In this document: positions 1-10,499 of the stretch, piece by piece
How positions within the stretch are numbered: position 1 is the first letter of the stretch
Layout: each line of letters begins with the position of its first letter
Source of the DNA: Patiria pectinifera
Lineage: Eukaryota > Echinodermata > Asteroidea > Valvatida > Asterinidae
Direction: 5' to 3'
DNA length: 64,000 nt
Assembly: GCA_029964075.1 (NCBI GenBank)
Contig: CM057147.1
Span: 24,697,513-24,761,512, forward strand
The notes under the pieces: model-generated
The model's database searches: none
Seen by the model: the letters and a program-made list of their open reading frames with translations, nothing else
Told to the model about the DNA's origin: nothing
Program-made: the position numbers and the translations under genes

Positions 1-305
1 GATGACTTTTAGGAGAAATTTCCATCTGAAGACGATCACCCCTGAAAATAGTCCTGAAGCCCATCGCCATTTTGAAAAACGATGACTACACTCCATTGCA
101 AAGTAGAGCGCTTTTAGGGTCCAAATTACATCAAAATTACACAGAACTGCAAGCTCCAAGTCCTGTGCACGGTTTCCATCCATATTTTTAACAAACCCTC
201 AAGTTCATGGCCCACAGCATGCTCAAATACCGAACATTTTGAGGGCATGCAAATCGTGATTTGGCCGGCGCAGGCAATTTCGGACCGATTTACTGGTCTG
301 CACCC

Positions 306-723
306 TATAGAGAAGCGAGGTTTTGAATAATTTCTCCAAACCACTTGTACGGCACGAGGAAGGATGGATGACTCATATTTCATCAAAAAATTGCGAGAAA
401 AAAAAATCTCTGACTGCGATTTCTGGCCTGAAAACAAGCCCTCTGTTTGCGGCTACCTTACTGTAGGGCGCCCCAAACGGGCGTTCATTGAGTTTTTGCT
501 CCTTCCGGCCCCAAATTACTCCCCCCCCCCCTTGTTCGCTCGAAATTGCTGTGATCGGAGGACGGTCCATCGGCCCTATTCAGATTTTGGGCGCATTTGT
601 TGCGGAACCGCCATTGGTGACCCCTTTTGAAACGCTGCCCCCCCCCCAGGTTCCGCCCCCTGAAAAAAAACCACTCCGCAAACATTTTGACAACAAACGG
701 TGGAAGGCGCCATTTTGAAACTA
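306..723. repeat. A monomer (representative copy)
   Basis: First complete A unit, 418 bp, beginning tatagagaagcg and ending gccattttgaaacta. It contains two C homopolymers (near 520-531 and 639-648) whose length changes from copy to copy, plus an A-run after 660. The later copies follow at the starts given for the array. I recognise no coding capacity and no internal terminal inverted repeat. Confidence 0.9.
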
Positions 724-1548
724 TATAGAGAAGCGAGGTTTTGAATAATTTCTCCAAACCACTTGTACGGCACGAGGAAGGATGGATGACTCATATTTCA
801 TCAAAAAATTGCGAGAAAAAAAAATCTCTGACTGCGATTTCTGGCCTGAAAACAAGCCCTCTGTTTGCGGCTACCTTACTGTAGGGCGCCCCAAACGGGC
901 GTTCATTGAGTTTTTGCTCCTTCCGGCCCCAAATTACTCCCCCCCCCCCTTGTTCGCTCGAAATTGCTGTGATCGGAGGACGGTCCATCGGCCCTATTCA
1001 GATTTTGGGCGCATTTGTTGCGGAACCGCCATTGGTGACCCCTTTTGAAACGCTGTCCCCCCAGGTTCCCCCCTGAAAAAACCACTCCGCAAACATTTTG
1101 ACAACAAACGGTGGAAGGCGCCATTTTGAAACTATATAGAGAAGCGAGGTTTTGAATAATTTCTCCAAACCACTTGTACGGCACGAGGAAGGATGGATGA
1201 CTCATATTTCATCAAAAAATTGCGAGAAAAAAAATCTCTGACTGCGATTTCTGGCCTGAAAACAAGCCCTCTGTTTGCGGCTACCTTACTGTAGGGCGCC
1301 CCCAACGGGCGTTCATTGAGTTTTTGCTCCTTCCGGCCCCAAATTACCCCTTGTTCGCTCGAAATTGCTGTGATCGGAGGACGGTCCATCGGCCCTATTC
1401 AGATTTTGGGCGCATTTGTTGCGGAACCGCCATTGGTGACCCCTTTTGAAACGCTGCCCCCCCCCCAGGTTCCGCCCCCCTGAAAAAAAACCACTCCGCA
1501 AACATTTTGACAACAAACGGTGGAAGGCGCCATTTTGAAACTACAGTA

Positions 1549-2010
1549 GCAGACCAGTAAATAACTTTCCATAGACCCCAATGGTAAATGCTCCCACTTC
1601 AAAAATTCGGGAAAAATACTCACAACTCTCCAAGGTGTTCGAGACACACATCAAATTAAAGCTTATTTCATCATCTTTCAATTTCTGTTCAATTTACAGG
1701 GGGTCAACTGATGACTTTTAGGAGAAATTTCCATCTGAAGACGATCACCCCTGAAAATAGTCCTGAAGCCCATCGCCATTTTGAAAAACGATGACTACAC
1801 TCCATTGCAAAGTAGAGCGCTTTTAGGGTCCAAATTACATCAAAATTACACAGAACTGCAAGCTCCAAGTCCTGTGCACGGTTTCCATCCATATTTTTAA
1901 CAAACCCTCAAGTTCATGGCCCACAGCATGCTCAAATACCGAACATTTTGAGGGCATGCAAATCGTGATTTGGCCGGCGCAGGCAATTTCGGACCGATTT
2001 ACTGGTCTGC
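1549..2010. mobile_element. B monomer, 462 bp TIR-bounded element (copy 1)
   Basis: Begins gcagaccagtaaat and ends atttactggtctgc, a perfect 14 bp terminal inverted repeat. If a few outer bases are included (cagta on the left, accc on the right), it is flanked by TA on both sides: gaaacTA before and TAtagagaag after. That fits a TA-target DNA transposon (Tc1/mariner or pogo type). There is no transposase ORF, so it is a MITE-like passenger amplified together with A. The superfamily is inferred from the ends only. Confidence 0.75.
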
Positions 2011-2831
2011 ACCCTATAGAGAAGCGAGGTTTTGAATAATTTCTCCAAACCACTTGTACGGCACGAGGAAGGATGGATGACTCATATTTCATCAAAAAAT
2101 TGCGAGAAAAAAAAATCTCTGACTGCGATTTCTGGCCTGAAAACAAGCCCTCTGTTTGCGGCTACCTTACTGTAGGGCGCCCCAAACGGGCGTTCATTGA
2201 GTTTTTGCTCCTTCCGGCCCCAAATTACTCCCCCCCCCCTTGTTCGCTCGAAATTGCTGTGATCGGAGGACGGTCCATCGGCCCTATTCAGATTTTGGGC
2301 GCATTTGTTGCGGAACCGCCATTGGTGACCCCTTTTGAAACGCTGCCCCCCTGAAAAAAAACCACTCCGCAAACATTTTGACAACAAACGGTGGAAGGCG
2401 CCATTTTGAAACTATATAGAGAAGCGAGGTTTTGAATAATTTCTCCAAACCACTTGTACGGCACGAGGAAGGATGGATGACTCATATTTCATCAAAAAAT
2501 TGCGAGAAAAAAAATCTCTGACTGCGATTTCTGGCCTGAAAACAAGCCCTCTGTTTGCGGCTACCTTACTGTAGGGCGCCCCCAACGGGCGTTCATTGAG
2601 TTTTTGCTCCTTCCGGCCCCAAATTACCCCCCCCCCCCCTTGTTCGCTCGAAATTGCTGTGATCGGAGGACGGTCCATCGGCCCTATTCAGATTTTGGGC
2701 GCATTTGTTGCGGAACCGCCATTGGTGACCCCTTTTGAAACGCTGCCCCAGGTTCCGCCCCCCTGAAAAAAAACCACTCCGCAAACATTTTGACAACAAA
2801 CGGTGGAAGGCGCCATTTTGAAACTACAGTA

Positions 2832-3293
2832 GCAGACCAGTAAATAAACTTCCATAGACCCCAATGGTAAATGCTCCCACTTCAAAAATTCGGGAAAAAT
2901 ACTCACAACTCTCCAAGGTGTTCGAGACACACATCAAATTAAAGCTTATTTCATCATCTTTCAATTTCTGTTCAATTTACAGGGGGTCAACTGATGACTT
3001 TTAGGAGAAATTTCCATCTGAAGACGATCACCCCTGAAAATAGTCCTGAAGCCCATCGCCATTTTGAAAAACGATGACTACACTCCATTGCAAAGTAGAG
3101 CGCTTTTAGGGTCCAAATTACATCAAAATTACACAGAACTGCAAGCTCCAAGTCCTGTGCACGGTTTCCATCCATATTTTTAACAAACCCTCAAGTTCAT
3201 GGCCCACAGCATGCTCAAATACCGAACATTTTGAGGGCATGCAAATCGTGATTTGGCCGGCGCAGGCAATTTCGGACCGATTTACTGGTCTGC
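2832..3293. mobile_element. B monomer (copy 2)
   Basis: Same 462 bp length and the same 14 bp inverted termini as the copy at 1549. It is flanked by a run of two A units on its left and four on its right. Confidence 0.8.
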
Positions 3294-4930
3294 ACCCTAT
3301 AGAGAAGCGAGGTTTTGAATAATTTCTCCAAACCACTTGTACGGCACGAGGAAGGATGGATGACTCATATTTCATCAAAAAATTGCGAGAAAAAAAAATC
3401 TCTGACTGCGATTTCTGGCCTGAAAACAAGCCCTCTGTTTGCGGCTACCTTACTGTAGGGCGCCCCAAACGGGCGTTCATTGAGTTTTGCTCCTTCCGGC
3501 CCCAAATTACTCCCCTTGTTCGCTCGAAATTCCTGTGATCGGAGGACGGTCCATCGGCCCTATTCAGATTTTGGGCGCATTTGTTGCGGAACCGCCATTG
3601 GTGACCCCTTTTGAAACGCTGCCCCCAGGTTCCGCCCCTGAAAAAAACCACTCCGCGAACATTTTGACAACAAACGGTGGAAGGCGCCATTTTGAAACTA
3701 TATAGAGAAGCGAGGTTTTGAATAATTTCTCCAAACCACTTGTACGGCACGAGGAAGGATGGATGACTCATATTTCATCAAAAAATTGCGAGAAAAAATC
3801 TCTGACTGCGATTTCTGGCCTGAAAACAAGCCCTCTGTTTGCGGCTAACTTAATATAGGGAGCCCCAAACGGGCGTTGATTGAGGTTTTGCTCCATCCAG
3901 CCCCAAAGTAATTCCCCCCCCCCCTTGTTCGCTCGAAATTGCTGTGATCGGAGTACGGTCCATCGGCCCTATTCAGATTTTGGGCGCATTTGTTGCGGAA
4001 CCGCCATTGGTGACCCCTTTTGAAACGCTGCCCCCAGGTTCCGCCCCTGAAAAAACCACTCCGCAAACATTTTGACAACAAACGGTGGAAGGCGCCATTT
4101 TGAAACTATATAGAAGCGAGGTTTTGAATAATTTCTCCAAACCACTTGTACGGCACGAGGAAGGATGGATGACTCATATTTCATCAAAAATTGCGAGAAA
4201 AAATGTCTGACTGCGATTTCTGGCCTGAAAACAAGCCCTCTGTTTGCGGCTACCTTACTGTAGGGCGCCCCAACGGGCGTTCATTGAGTTTTGCTCCTTC
4301 CGGCCCCAAATTACCCCCTTGTTCGATCGAAATTGCTGTGATCGGAGGACGGTCCATCTGCCCTATTCAGATTTTGGGCGCATTTGTTGGAACCGCCATT
4401 GGTGACCCCTTTTGAAACGCTGCCCCCCCCCCAGGTTCCGCCCCCCTGAAAAAAAACCACTCCGCAAACATTTTGACAACAAACGGTGGAAGGCGCCATT
4501 TTGAAACTATATAGAGAAGCGAGGTTTTGAATAATTTCTCCAAACCACTTGTACGGCACGAGGAAGGATGGATGACTCATATTTCATCAAAAAATTGCGA
4601 GAAAAAAAATCTCTGACTGCGATTTCTGGCCTGAAAACAAGCCCTCTGTTTGCGGCTACCTTACTGTAGGGCGCCCCCAACGGGCGTTCATTGAGTTTTT
4701 GCTCCTTCCGGCCCCAAATTACCCCCCCCCCCTTGTTCGCTCGAAATTGCTGTGATCGGAGGACGGTCCATCGGCCCTATTCAGATTTTGGGCGCATTTG
4801 TTGCGGAACCGCCATTGGTGACCCCTTTTGAAACGCTGCCCCCCCCCCAGGTTCCGCCCCCCTGAAAAAAAACCACTCCGCAAACATTTTGACAACAAAC
4901 GGTGGAAGGCGCCATTTTGAAACTACAGTA

Positions 4931-5392
4931 GCAGACCAGTAAATAAACTTCCATAGACCCCAATGGTAAATGCTCCCACTTCAAAAATTCGGGAAAAATA
5001 CTCACAACTCTCCAAGGTGTTCGAGACACACATCAAATTAAAGCTTATTTCATCATCTTTCAATTTCTGTTCAATTTACAGGGGGTCAACTGATGACTTT
5101 TAGGAGAAATTTCCATCTGAAGACGATCACCCCTGAAAATAGTCCTGAAGCCCATCGCCATTTTGAAAAACGATGACTACACTCCATTGCAAAGTAGAGC
5201 GCTTTTAGGGTCCAAATTACATCAAAATTACACAGAACTGCAAGCTCCCAGTCCTGTGCACGGTTTCCACCCATATTTTATACAAACCCTCAAGTTCATG
5301 GCCCACAGCATGCTCAAATACCGAAGATTTTGAGGGCATGCAAATCGTGATTTGGCCGGCGCAGGCAATTTCGGACCGATTTACTGGTCTGC
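4931..5392. mobile_element. B monomer (copy 3, array edge)
   Basis: Same 462 bp and termini, with a few substitutions (for example around 5248-5281). After its right end the A sequence does not resume; the DNA passes at about 5397 into single-copy sequence. This copy therefore marks the array boundary. Confidence 0.8.
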
Positions 5393-5396
5393 ACCC

Positions 5397-5712
5397 ACAA
5401 TGACGGCAGCGAGCTGGATACTCACCGTGATGACGTCACCTGGGCGCGTATAATTTTTACTTCCCGGACGCGCGGCGGAATCGGCCAATGACGTGCTCCA
5501 ATTTGAACATGAATTTTTCTGAGGTGTGGTAAGACATGAATACCATCTATACGGTATGAACTTGTTTTAAAACGAAAAAAACACCAGTAAAACCCGTTGT
5601 CCAACGGAGCATCCGTAACTAAAGGCTGAAATATTTATGTGAGCAAATGCACATTTTATGCGACCCCGTGCGCCACCCCATCAGTGTCGAAATTGGAGAC
5701 TGCAATGACGTC
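5397..5712. other. Non-coding spacer after the array
   Basis: Single-copy-looking DNA with no exon-like frame that I can support. A forward CCAAT lies near 5483. Nothing else is recognisable. Confidence 0.5.
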
Positions 5713-5946
5713 CATGGGCGTCGCCAGGATTTTTTTCTAGAGGGCAAAGCACATTTTCCCCAAAAAAATCCCTATTTTTTCCCAGCATTTTCCCGATTGA
5801 TTATTTTTGGAGGGTGGGCAGGGAAAGTTGCCTCCCCCAACCCATTAAATTAACAACAATATGATTTCGCCCCTCTGTTTCCTTTTTTATTTTTTTCCAT
5901 TTTTTTCTTCCGGGGGGGGGGGACAAGCGCCCTCGCGACGCCCATG
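5713..5946. mobile_element. hAT-like MITE, 234 bp
   Basis: The ends are inverted repeats: catgggcgtcgc on the left and gcgacgcccatg on the right. The 8 bases on each side, atgacgtc and gtgacgcc, match at 6 of 8, consistent with an aged 8 bp target duplication of hAT elements. The interior is T-rich with a G homopolymer near 5912-5922. No coding capacity. Confidence 0.65.
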
Positions 5947-5954
5947 GTGACGCC

Positions 5955-6406
5955 ATTTCGATCAGAATGTGAACAAAGCTGTTGATTGGTCAATTTGGCG
6001 GTCGTATTTTTTGTAATACAGGTTACGGAAAACCCGATAGAAGTGGCCCGCTGATTGGTCAGAATCTATAGGTCAAGATGCAGTCTTGTTTTGCATAATT
6101 AATCACCGAATGGCATATCTAAACCCTTGCTGTGCAATGGGATAGTCCATAGACTAGATGTTGTGCGTGCAAACCCTATCATGACAGTTTTATAATGTTG
6201 AGATACAAACAGCCAAAGCGTATATCCGATCCGTATACGTGCGAATAGTCGTTGCGTTATGCAATCATACCAATAAAAAGTAGTATAGAACGGGAGACAG
6301 GTTGCGCTGAAGTAGGTGGGAATTCTGTGTGCTTTTGAACGCACTGACGTTTATTCGTCAATTTTGATGCTTTTGGTGACTGAAAGTTTCTGACGGAAGG
6401 CCTATC
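5955..6406 (+). promoter_or_regulatory. 5' flank of the GPCR gene
   Basis: Two inverted CCAAT boxes with the shared context gattggtca lie at 5985-5989 and 6054-6058. I see no convincing TATA box. These are plausible proximal promoter elements for the intronless receptor gene, but the assignment rests only on position and motif. Confidence 0.3.
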
Positions 6407-7423
6407 ATGGAGGAAGAAGTGATCGTGAATGCGTCTGCGCCATTCGTGAGCGATGAACCAGTCCATCCGGCCTTGTTGGCCGGCTACATTTTTGTGATGT
6501 TCATCGCAGTAACAACAAGTCTCGTCTACGTGTGGTTGATAGCAACAGTCGCTATGGAACACATCCTCCATAATGTGTCCAACTATTTCATGGCCAGTCT
6601 TTGTGTGTCTCAGATTGTTATGGGAATTGTGTGTTCATGGTTGGCTGTGATCCTGATGTCAAACTTGAAACACTCCGCGCTCGAACTCGCAGTAGCCACA
6701 AGTTGTACCTGTTTTGGAATTCTCGGTTATTTCTTGAATTCGGTTGTCGTAGCGGCCGACCGGTACCTGAAGATCTCCCGGCCCCTGCAGTATCTCCGGC
6801 TGGGGGCGCCCAGGCGTTGCACCGCGGTGATCGGTGCGTCCTGGTGCCTGTCTCTGGTCCTCGCGCTTGCCGTGCTCCTCTCCGCCATGTTGAATTTTGA
6901 CCCCAACAGCCAAGAGTCATTCGGCAGTTTCCTGCAGAGGGAAGGTTTTAGAATCCCCATTGTCGTCATGTCGGATCTGGCACTCTTCCCCAGTATGATC
7001 GCAGTAACTTTTCTGATAGCTGCTCTCGTTCGCATCGCTAAGCAACAGCGGCGCAAGATCCAGGATGAAATGATGATGCTGAAGCATCTTCAAGATCGTG
7101 TGCAGTGGACGGAGCAGGAAGGCAACGATGAGAACGCGCCGCAGCCTCGACCGAACCACTCGGCCAACAAAACCACCGTGTACTTCATCGTACACTTCTC
7201 CGCATTTGTCGTGGCTTGGCTACCAGATATTGTAGTCGTGAACATTATAGTTCTCAATTACCTGACCTCAGCCGTTATGAACCCTCTCCTGGCCGTCGGT
7301 TCCATTATTGCCATGTTGGACACCTTCTGGGGCACCTTGTTCCTGGCCTATACGCAGCCGGAGCACCGACAGGCAGCAAGGAATAACTTGAAGATGATGA
7401 AACGACTTTTCTGTTTTCGTTAA
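6407..7423 (+). CDS. Class A (rhodopsin-type) GPCR, orphan, intronless
   Basis: Single-exon receptor of 338 residues with seven hydrophobic segments, approximately 23-46, 60-83, 94-117, 138-160, 183-210, 256-280 and 288-315. The short N-terminus has an N-glycosylation site (NAS at 8-10). Class A marks are the TM2 frame NYFMASLCVSQ, DRY at 118-120 followed by ISRPLQY, W146 in TM4, P195 in TM5 and WLP at 271-273 in TM6. Oddities: the TM2 position normally Asp (2.50) is Gln69; NPxxY in TM7 is replaced by DTFWG; the TM3 disulphide Cys (3.25) is absent and extracellular loop 2 has no Cys. Cys336 near the C-terminus may be palmitoylated. Signalling to a G protein is expected from the family; the ligand is unknown. 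The start is the first ATG after an upstream stop-rich region. Confidence 0.88.
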   Translation: MEEEVIVNASAPFVSDEPVHPALLAGYIFVMFIAVTTSLVYVWLIATVAMEHILHNVSNYFMASLCVSQIVMGIVCSWLAVILMSNLKHSALELAVATSCTCFGILGYFLNSVVVAADRYLKISRPLQYLRLGAPRRCTAVIGASWCLSLVLALAVLLSAMLNFDPNSQESFGSFLQREGFRIPIVVMSDLALFPSMIAVTFLIAALVRIAKQQRRKIQDEMMMLKHLQDRVQWTEQEGNDENAPQPRPNHSANKTTVYFIVHFSAFVVAWLPDIVVVNIIVLNYLTSAVMNPLLAVGSIIAMLDTFWGTLFLAYTQPEHRQAARNNLKMMKRLFCFR

Positions 7424-8576
7424 GGCGAAAAGTGATTCTAGACTTTTCGATCTTAAAACACTGACTTCCTGTTGCAATCCAAGTATGCCTAGTTCAGTGA
7501 CAGTGTGTTGCAGCCGTGGGTCTGCCCCTCTCGGACTGTTCCCACAGATGGCTTTTCGTGTTTCGTTGGTGACTAGGTTGTTGACGATGACTGGTTGCAG
7601 CCTTCATAGACAACGGTTCTGTCATTTTCACGATAAGGTGGTCTCATGGCAGGTGAGACCGTACGTGCATCTCGCGCGCACTAGTGGAAAAAACAGTAAG
7701 TGTACATGGATTTCTTACAGCTGAGGACTTTTTTAATGGAAAGTGCCAATTCAAGGAGAGAAACATACGAACAACTGAACTGTCGCTATCCGTTGTGACT
7801 TTGAACTGGCGTTAGGCAATTATTTAGCAATAGCTAACAGTGAATTTTCACAGATGATTTTATTAGTTACCAATTCAATTGAATCCTTCTGTAGAACTAG
7901 CATCAGTCTAACTCGTACCGTGAAGTTTCGCGGGTTTGCTCCTTTTTTAGAATATGTTTTGGTCTAGTTACAGCTACTGTTATTCGTCTCGTGATTGATT
8001 TGAATAATATATGAAAAACAAAAAGGACAACTTTTAATCTGATGTCACCTAATGATTGGTCAAATTCAGTTTTCATACAATTTCTGTTGTGACGTTGTCC
8101 TTTGATTGGTGTTGATACAGGGTGTCCCAAAAAATGGCCCTCTGTAGAATGTACAGAATTCTCGTAATTTATGAAGAAAATTTCAAATACAATTATGGAT
8201 GAGCCCCATTATTTCTTTCTTGTGCGAAGTTTTGTTGGATTCCGTTCTGTGGTTTTGAAACGAAGACCATTAACGTAACACCAGTTCATTTTGCTCCATT
8301 CCAAGTCTGACAATACATACCCTATACGTGTCAAAAACAGTCCTGCTTTTTATCCTCAATAACTCTGTTGTTTTCCAATGGAATTAAATCAAAAATTCCG
8401 ATCACGTAAACGAGGCATGACAAATATTATGGAGCGAGGTTCGACAGTTTTGTGTGAGAGGGTGAGATTTAAACGCCATGGGGGACCATCTTTCAATGGG
8501 GGCGCTGTTCAAAGCTGATGATCATACTATAATCGGACAATTATTATGATATGTAATACTTGCATAAAAAAGGCAC
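7424..8576. other. Intergenic 3' flank of the GPCR gene
   Basis: AT-rich and without supportable exons. At 8119-8136 there is cagggtgtcccaaaaaat, like the tip of many mariner-type terminal repeats, but I find no matching opposite end. Inverted CCAAT words occur near 8054 and 8105. Confidence 0.4.
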
Positions 8577-9250
8577 TTCCCAAAAATATTAAAAATGCTC
8601 GCAACTCTCCAAGGCGTTTTGAACACATCAAACTAAAGCTTATTTCATCATTCTTTCATTTTCCGTATAATTTTTGGGGGTTTATTTAATGGTTTTTGGG
8701 GAGAAAATTCCATCCAAAGACGATCAACCCTAAAAATTAATCAATCCTGAAGCCCATCGCAATTTTGAAAATGGATGCCTAAGCTCCATTGCAAAATAGC
8801 GCCATTTTAGGGCTTAATTGCATCCACATTTTAATACGAGCTCGCAGTCCTTTGCACGGCTTCCATCCTTCTTTTTTACAAAACATCCTCAAGTTCACGG
8901 CCCTCAAAACGCTCTGCTCAGACATGGACAAGGGCGGATCCAGGGGGGGCCAAAGGGGGCCATGGCCCCCCCACCCAAAACGAAACCAATTTTTTTTTTA
9001 TGTGACATCGCAATAAAGGCAGGCAATGAGTACACCACCATCTTTTCCTAAAAAAACATTGGTTAAAGTGGTCAGAAATTGCCTCAGATCGCACCACAGA
9101 GCATCTAGAATCCAAAAAAATTTCGGGGCCCTTAAGCGGGCCCCGAACCCCACGCCGTAATTTTTGTGACCCATTTTTTTGGGGCCCCCTCCAAAATTGT
9201 GGATCCGCCCTTGGACATGGACATTAAGTTTCTATCATCATGACGAATTT
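8577..9250. repeat. Diverged B monomer outside the array, split by an insertion
   Basis: 8577-8929 aligns along its length with B: shared stretches include caactctccaagg, aaagcttatttcatcat, ctgaagcccatcgc and ctcaagttca. It has many substitutions and small gaps, and no clear B terminus remains at the left. The alignment is interrupted by the hAT-like element at 8930-9213 and appears to resume weakly afterwards. B was therefore a dispersed repeat before, or independently of, the array. Confidence 0.75.
8930..9213. mobile_element. Complete hAT-like MITE, 284 bp
   Basis: Bounded by 13 bp perfect inverted ends, caagggcggatcc and ggatccgcccttg, and flanked by a perfect 8 bp direct repeat gacatgga (8922-8929 and 9214-9221). 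An 8 bp target duplication with this end type is typical of hAT elements. The interior has G and C runs and no transposase. It sits inside the diverged B copy and so is younger than it. Confidence 0.85.
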
Positions 9251-9770
9251 TCTAGTGCTAGCGGTGATACGAACCTGCTCGGGGTACTAAATTTAAACAG
9301 ATTTTTAGGCATAATCTTTATTTAATTGCATTGGTATATTTCACATCCGGTGAATCATTCTGCATATATTCTTTCGTTCAAAATATACATTATTTTTGTA
9401 TTTTCGAGGAGTTTTAATTTTTTTTTACGATTGATTACAGTATAAGCTCTTAATATTAAAAAATGTTATGTTGTGATGACCAAGTCTTCAGGAGTCGGAC
9501 TAACTCATGAGCCCCTTTAATAAACTCTTCCGGCCGTGTCTCGGTTCCCGGTCCACCACACACCTCCTTCTCTGTCCATCCAAATAACTCGGAAGTCGAG
9601 CACCATAAAGGGAGGAAACGAGGTGTCACCCTAAGCCTAGACTTGACTCAAGTCGGAATTGCTTTGAATGCGCGCTGAAGTGTACCTTGTTAATTTGGCA
9701 TCTGGGCAACTAAGCGATTTTTGCTCCTTTTTTTAAGATACCGACTTAAAGCAATTCCAGATCCAGAACA
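9250..9770. other. Intergenic DNA, nothing recognised
   Basis: AT-rich, then a mixed segment (9480-9700) without splice-bounded frames, RNA genes or clear repeats. Confidence 0.4.
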
Positions 9771-9774
9771 CATT

Positions 9775-9965
9775 TGGGTGTTTTTTTTTGGGGGGGGGGG
9801 GGCAAAACAATTTTCGTCCCCAAAAAGGGGGTCCAAAAATAAGGGGTTCTGGATTCTAGGTGCTCTGGTGCGATCAGACCTTTATTGCGGTGTCACTTAA
9901 AAACAAATTTCGTTCTTTTGGGGGGGGGGGGGGCATGGCTCCCGTTGGCCCCCAATCATCGGGCT
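9775..9965. mobile_element. hAT-like MITE fragment, inverted relative to 8930
   Basis: Reverse-complement matches to the 8930-9213 element: words such as tttattgcggtgtcac and catggctcc next to long G runs at 9790-9802 and 9920-9932. Neither terminal repeat is intact, so this is a degraded fragment. Confidence 0.55.
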
Positions 9966-10189
9966 AAACCCAACGTGGGTCTTGATCAAGGTCAAAGAAA
10001 TCCCCCTGTTTATAATAATTATGTCTACGTCAAAACGTTTTTTTTACGGAATTTGGGAATTTCTTTGAACTGCTTGAAGTCCCCCGGACGTTAGGCAACC
10101 CTACGCCTACGGACACCTCCTTTTGAACCTCTTTTGAGGTTAGAGGACGCTCATTTCTCTTCATTCAAGGAAGTCAAAATAGATATTTT

Positions 10190-10446
10190 TTTTTTCGTGG
10201 GGGGACCTGGAAGGGGGGGGGGCACACCGGGAATGTGTGTGTGTTGTGGGGGAACTCCCCCTGCCCCCTCCCGGCCCGACCCCCTTGGCTACGCGGGAGT
10301 ACGCGGCCACTGTTGCTCCTGCAGTCCCTGGCCCTGATGATGTACTGGCCCATAATTTGTTTATCTTCACTCCTGTATTTTATTTATTCTATCTCTCAGG
10401 TTTTTTTTTTCTTTTTTTTTGCGGGAGGGGGTACGGGGGAATTCCC
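10190..10446. repeat. G/C-run-rich segment next to the palindrome
   Basis: Contains G runs (10200-10222), C-rich blocks and T runs (10400-10420). The G runs could form quadruplex structures. No gene is seen. It abuts the left tip of the palindrome at 10447. Confidence 0.5.
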
Positions 10447-10499
10447 GGTCCGTGTACATACCGTCCAATCAGTTACCGTTTGAAAATTGTCAAAATAAA

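Larger units (their letters stand above)
1..5396. repeat. Higher-order satellite array of A and B monomers
   Basis: Two unrelated monomers alternate. A (~400-418 bp) starts near 306, 724, 1135, 2015, 2415, 3298, 3701, 4109 and 4510. B is complete at 1549-2010, 2832-3293 and 4931-5392, and a 3' part lies at 1-301. The order is B-AAA-B-AA-B-AAAA-B, so successive B copies are 1708, 1284 and 2099 bp apart (about 470 bp plus 3, 2 or 4 A units). Copies are nearly identical and differ mainly in C-run and A-run length, which implies recent amplification by unequal exchange or rolling-circle copying. The left edge runs out of the window; the right edge is at about 5396. ORFs inside it are repeated chance frames. 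Confidence 0.93.

Noticed and set aside
126..437. Repeated ~103-residue minus-strand ORF in the array (also 1835-2146 and 3118-3429)
   Set aside because: It spans the B-A junction of a tandem satellite, shifts frame with homopolymer length and has no recognisable motif. It is repeated because the DNA is repeated.
5761..5946. G-run segments as telomeric or CpG-island sequence
   Set aside because: The runs are homopolymers inside short hAT-like elements, without the telomeric hexamer or CpG density.
8119..8136. cagggtgtcccaaaaaat as a mariner terminal repeat
   Set aside because: The tip looks right, but no inverted partner or TA-bounded element could be found within several kb.
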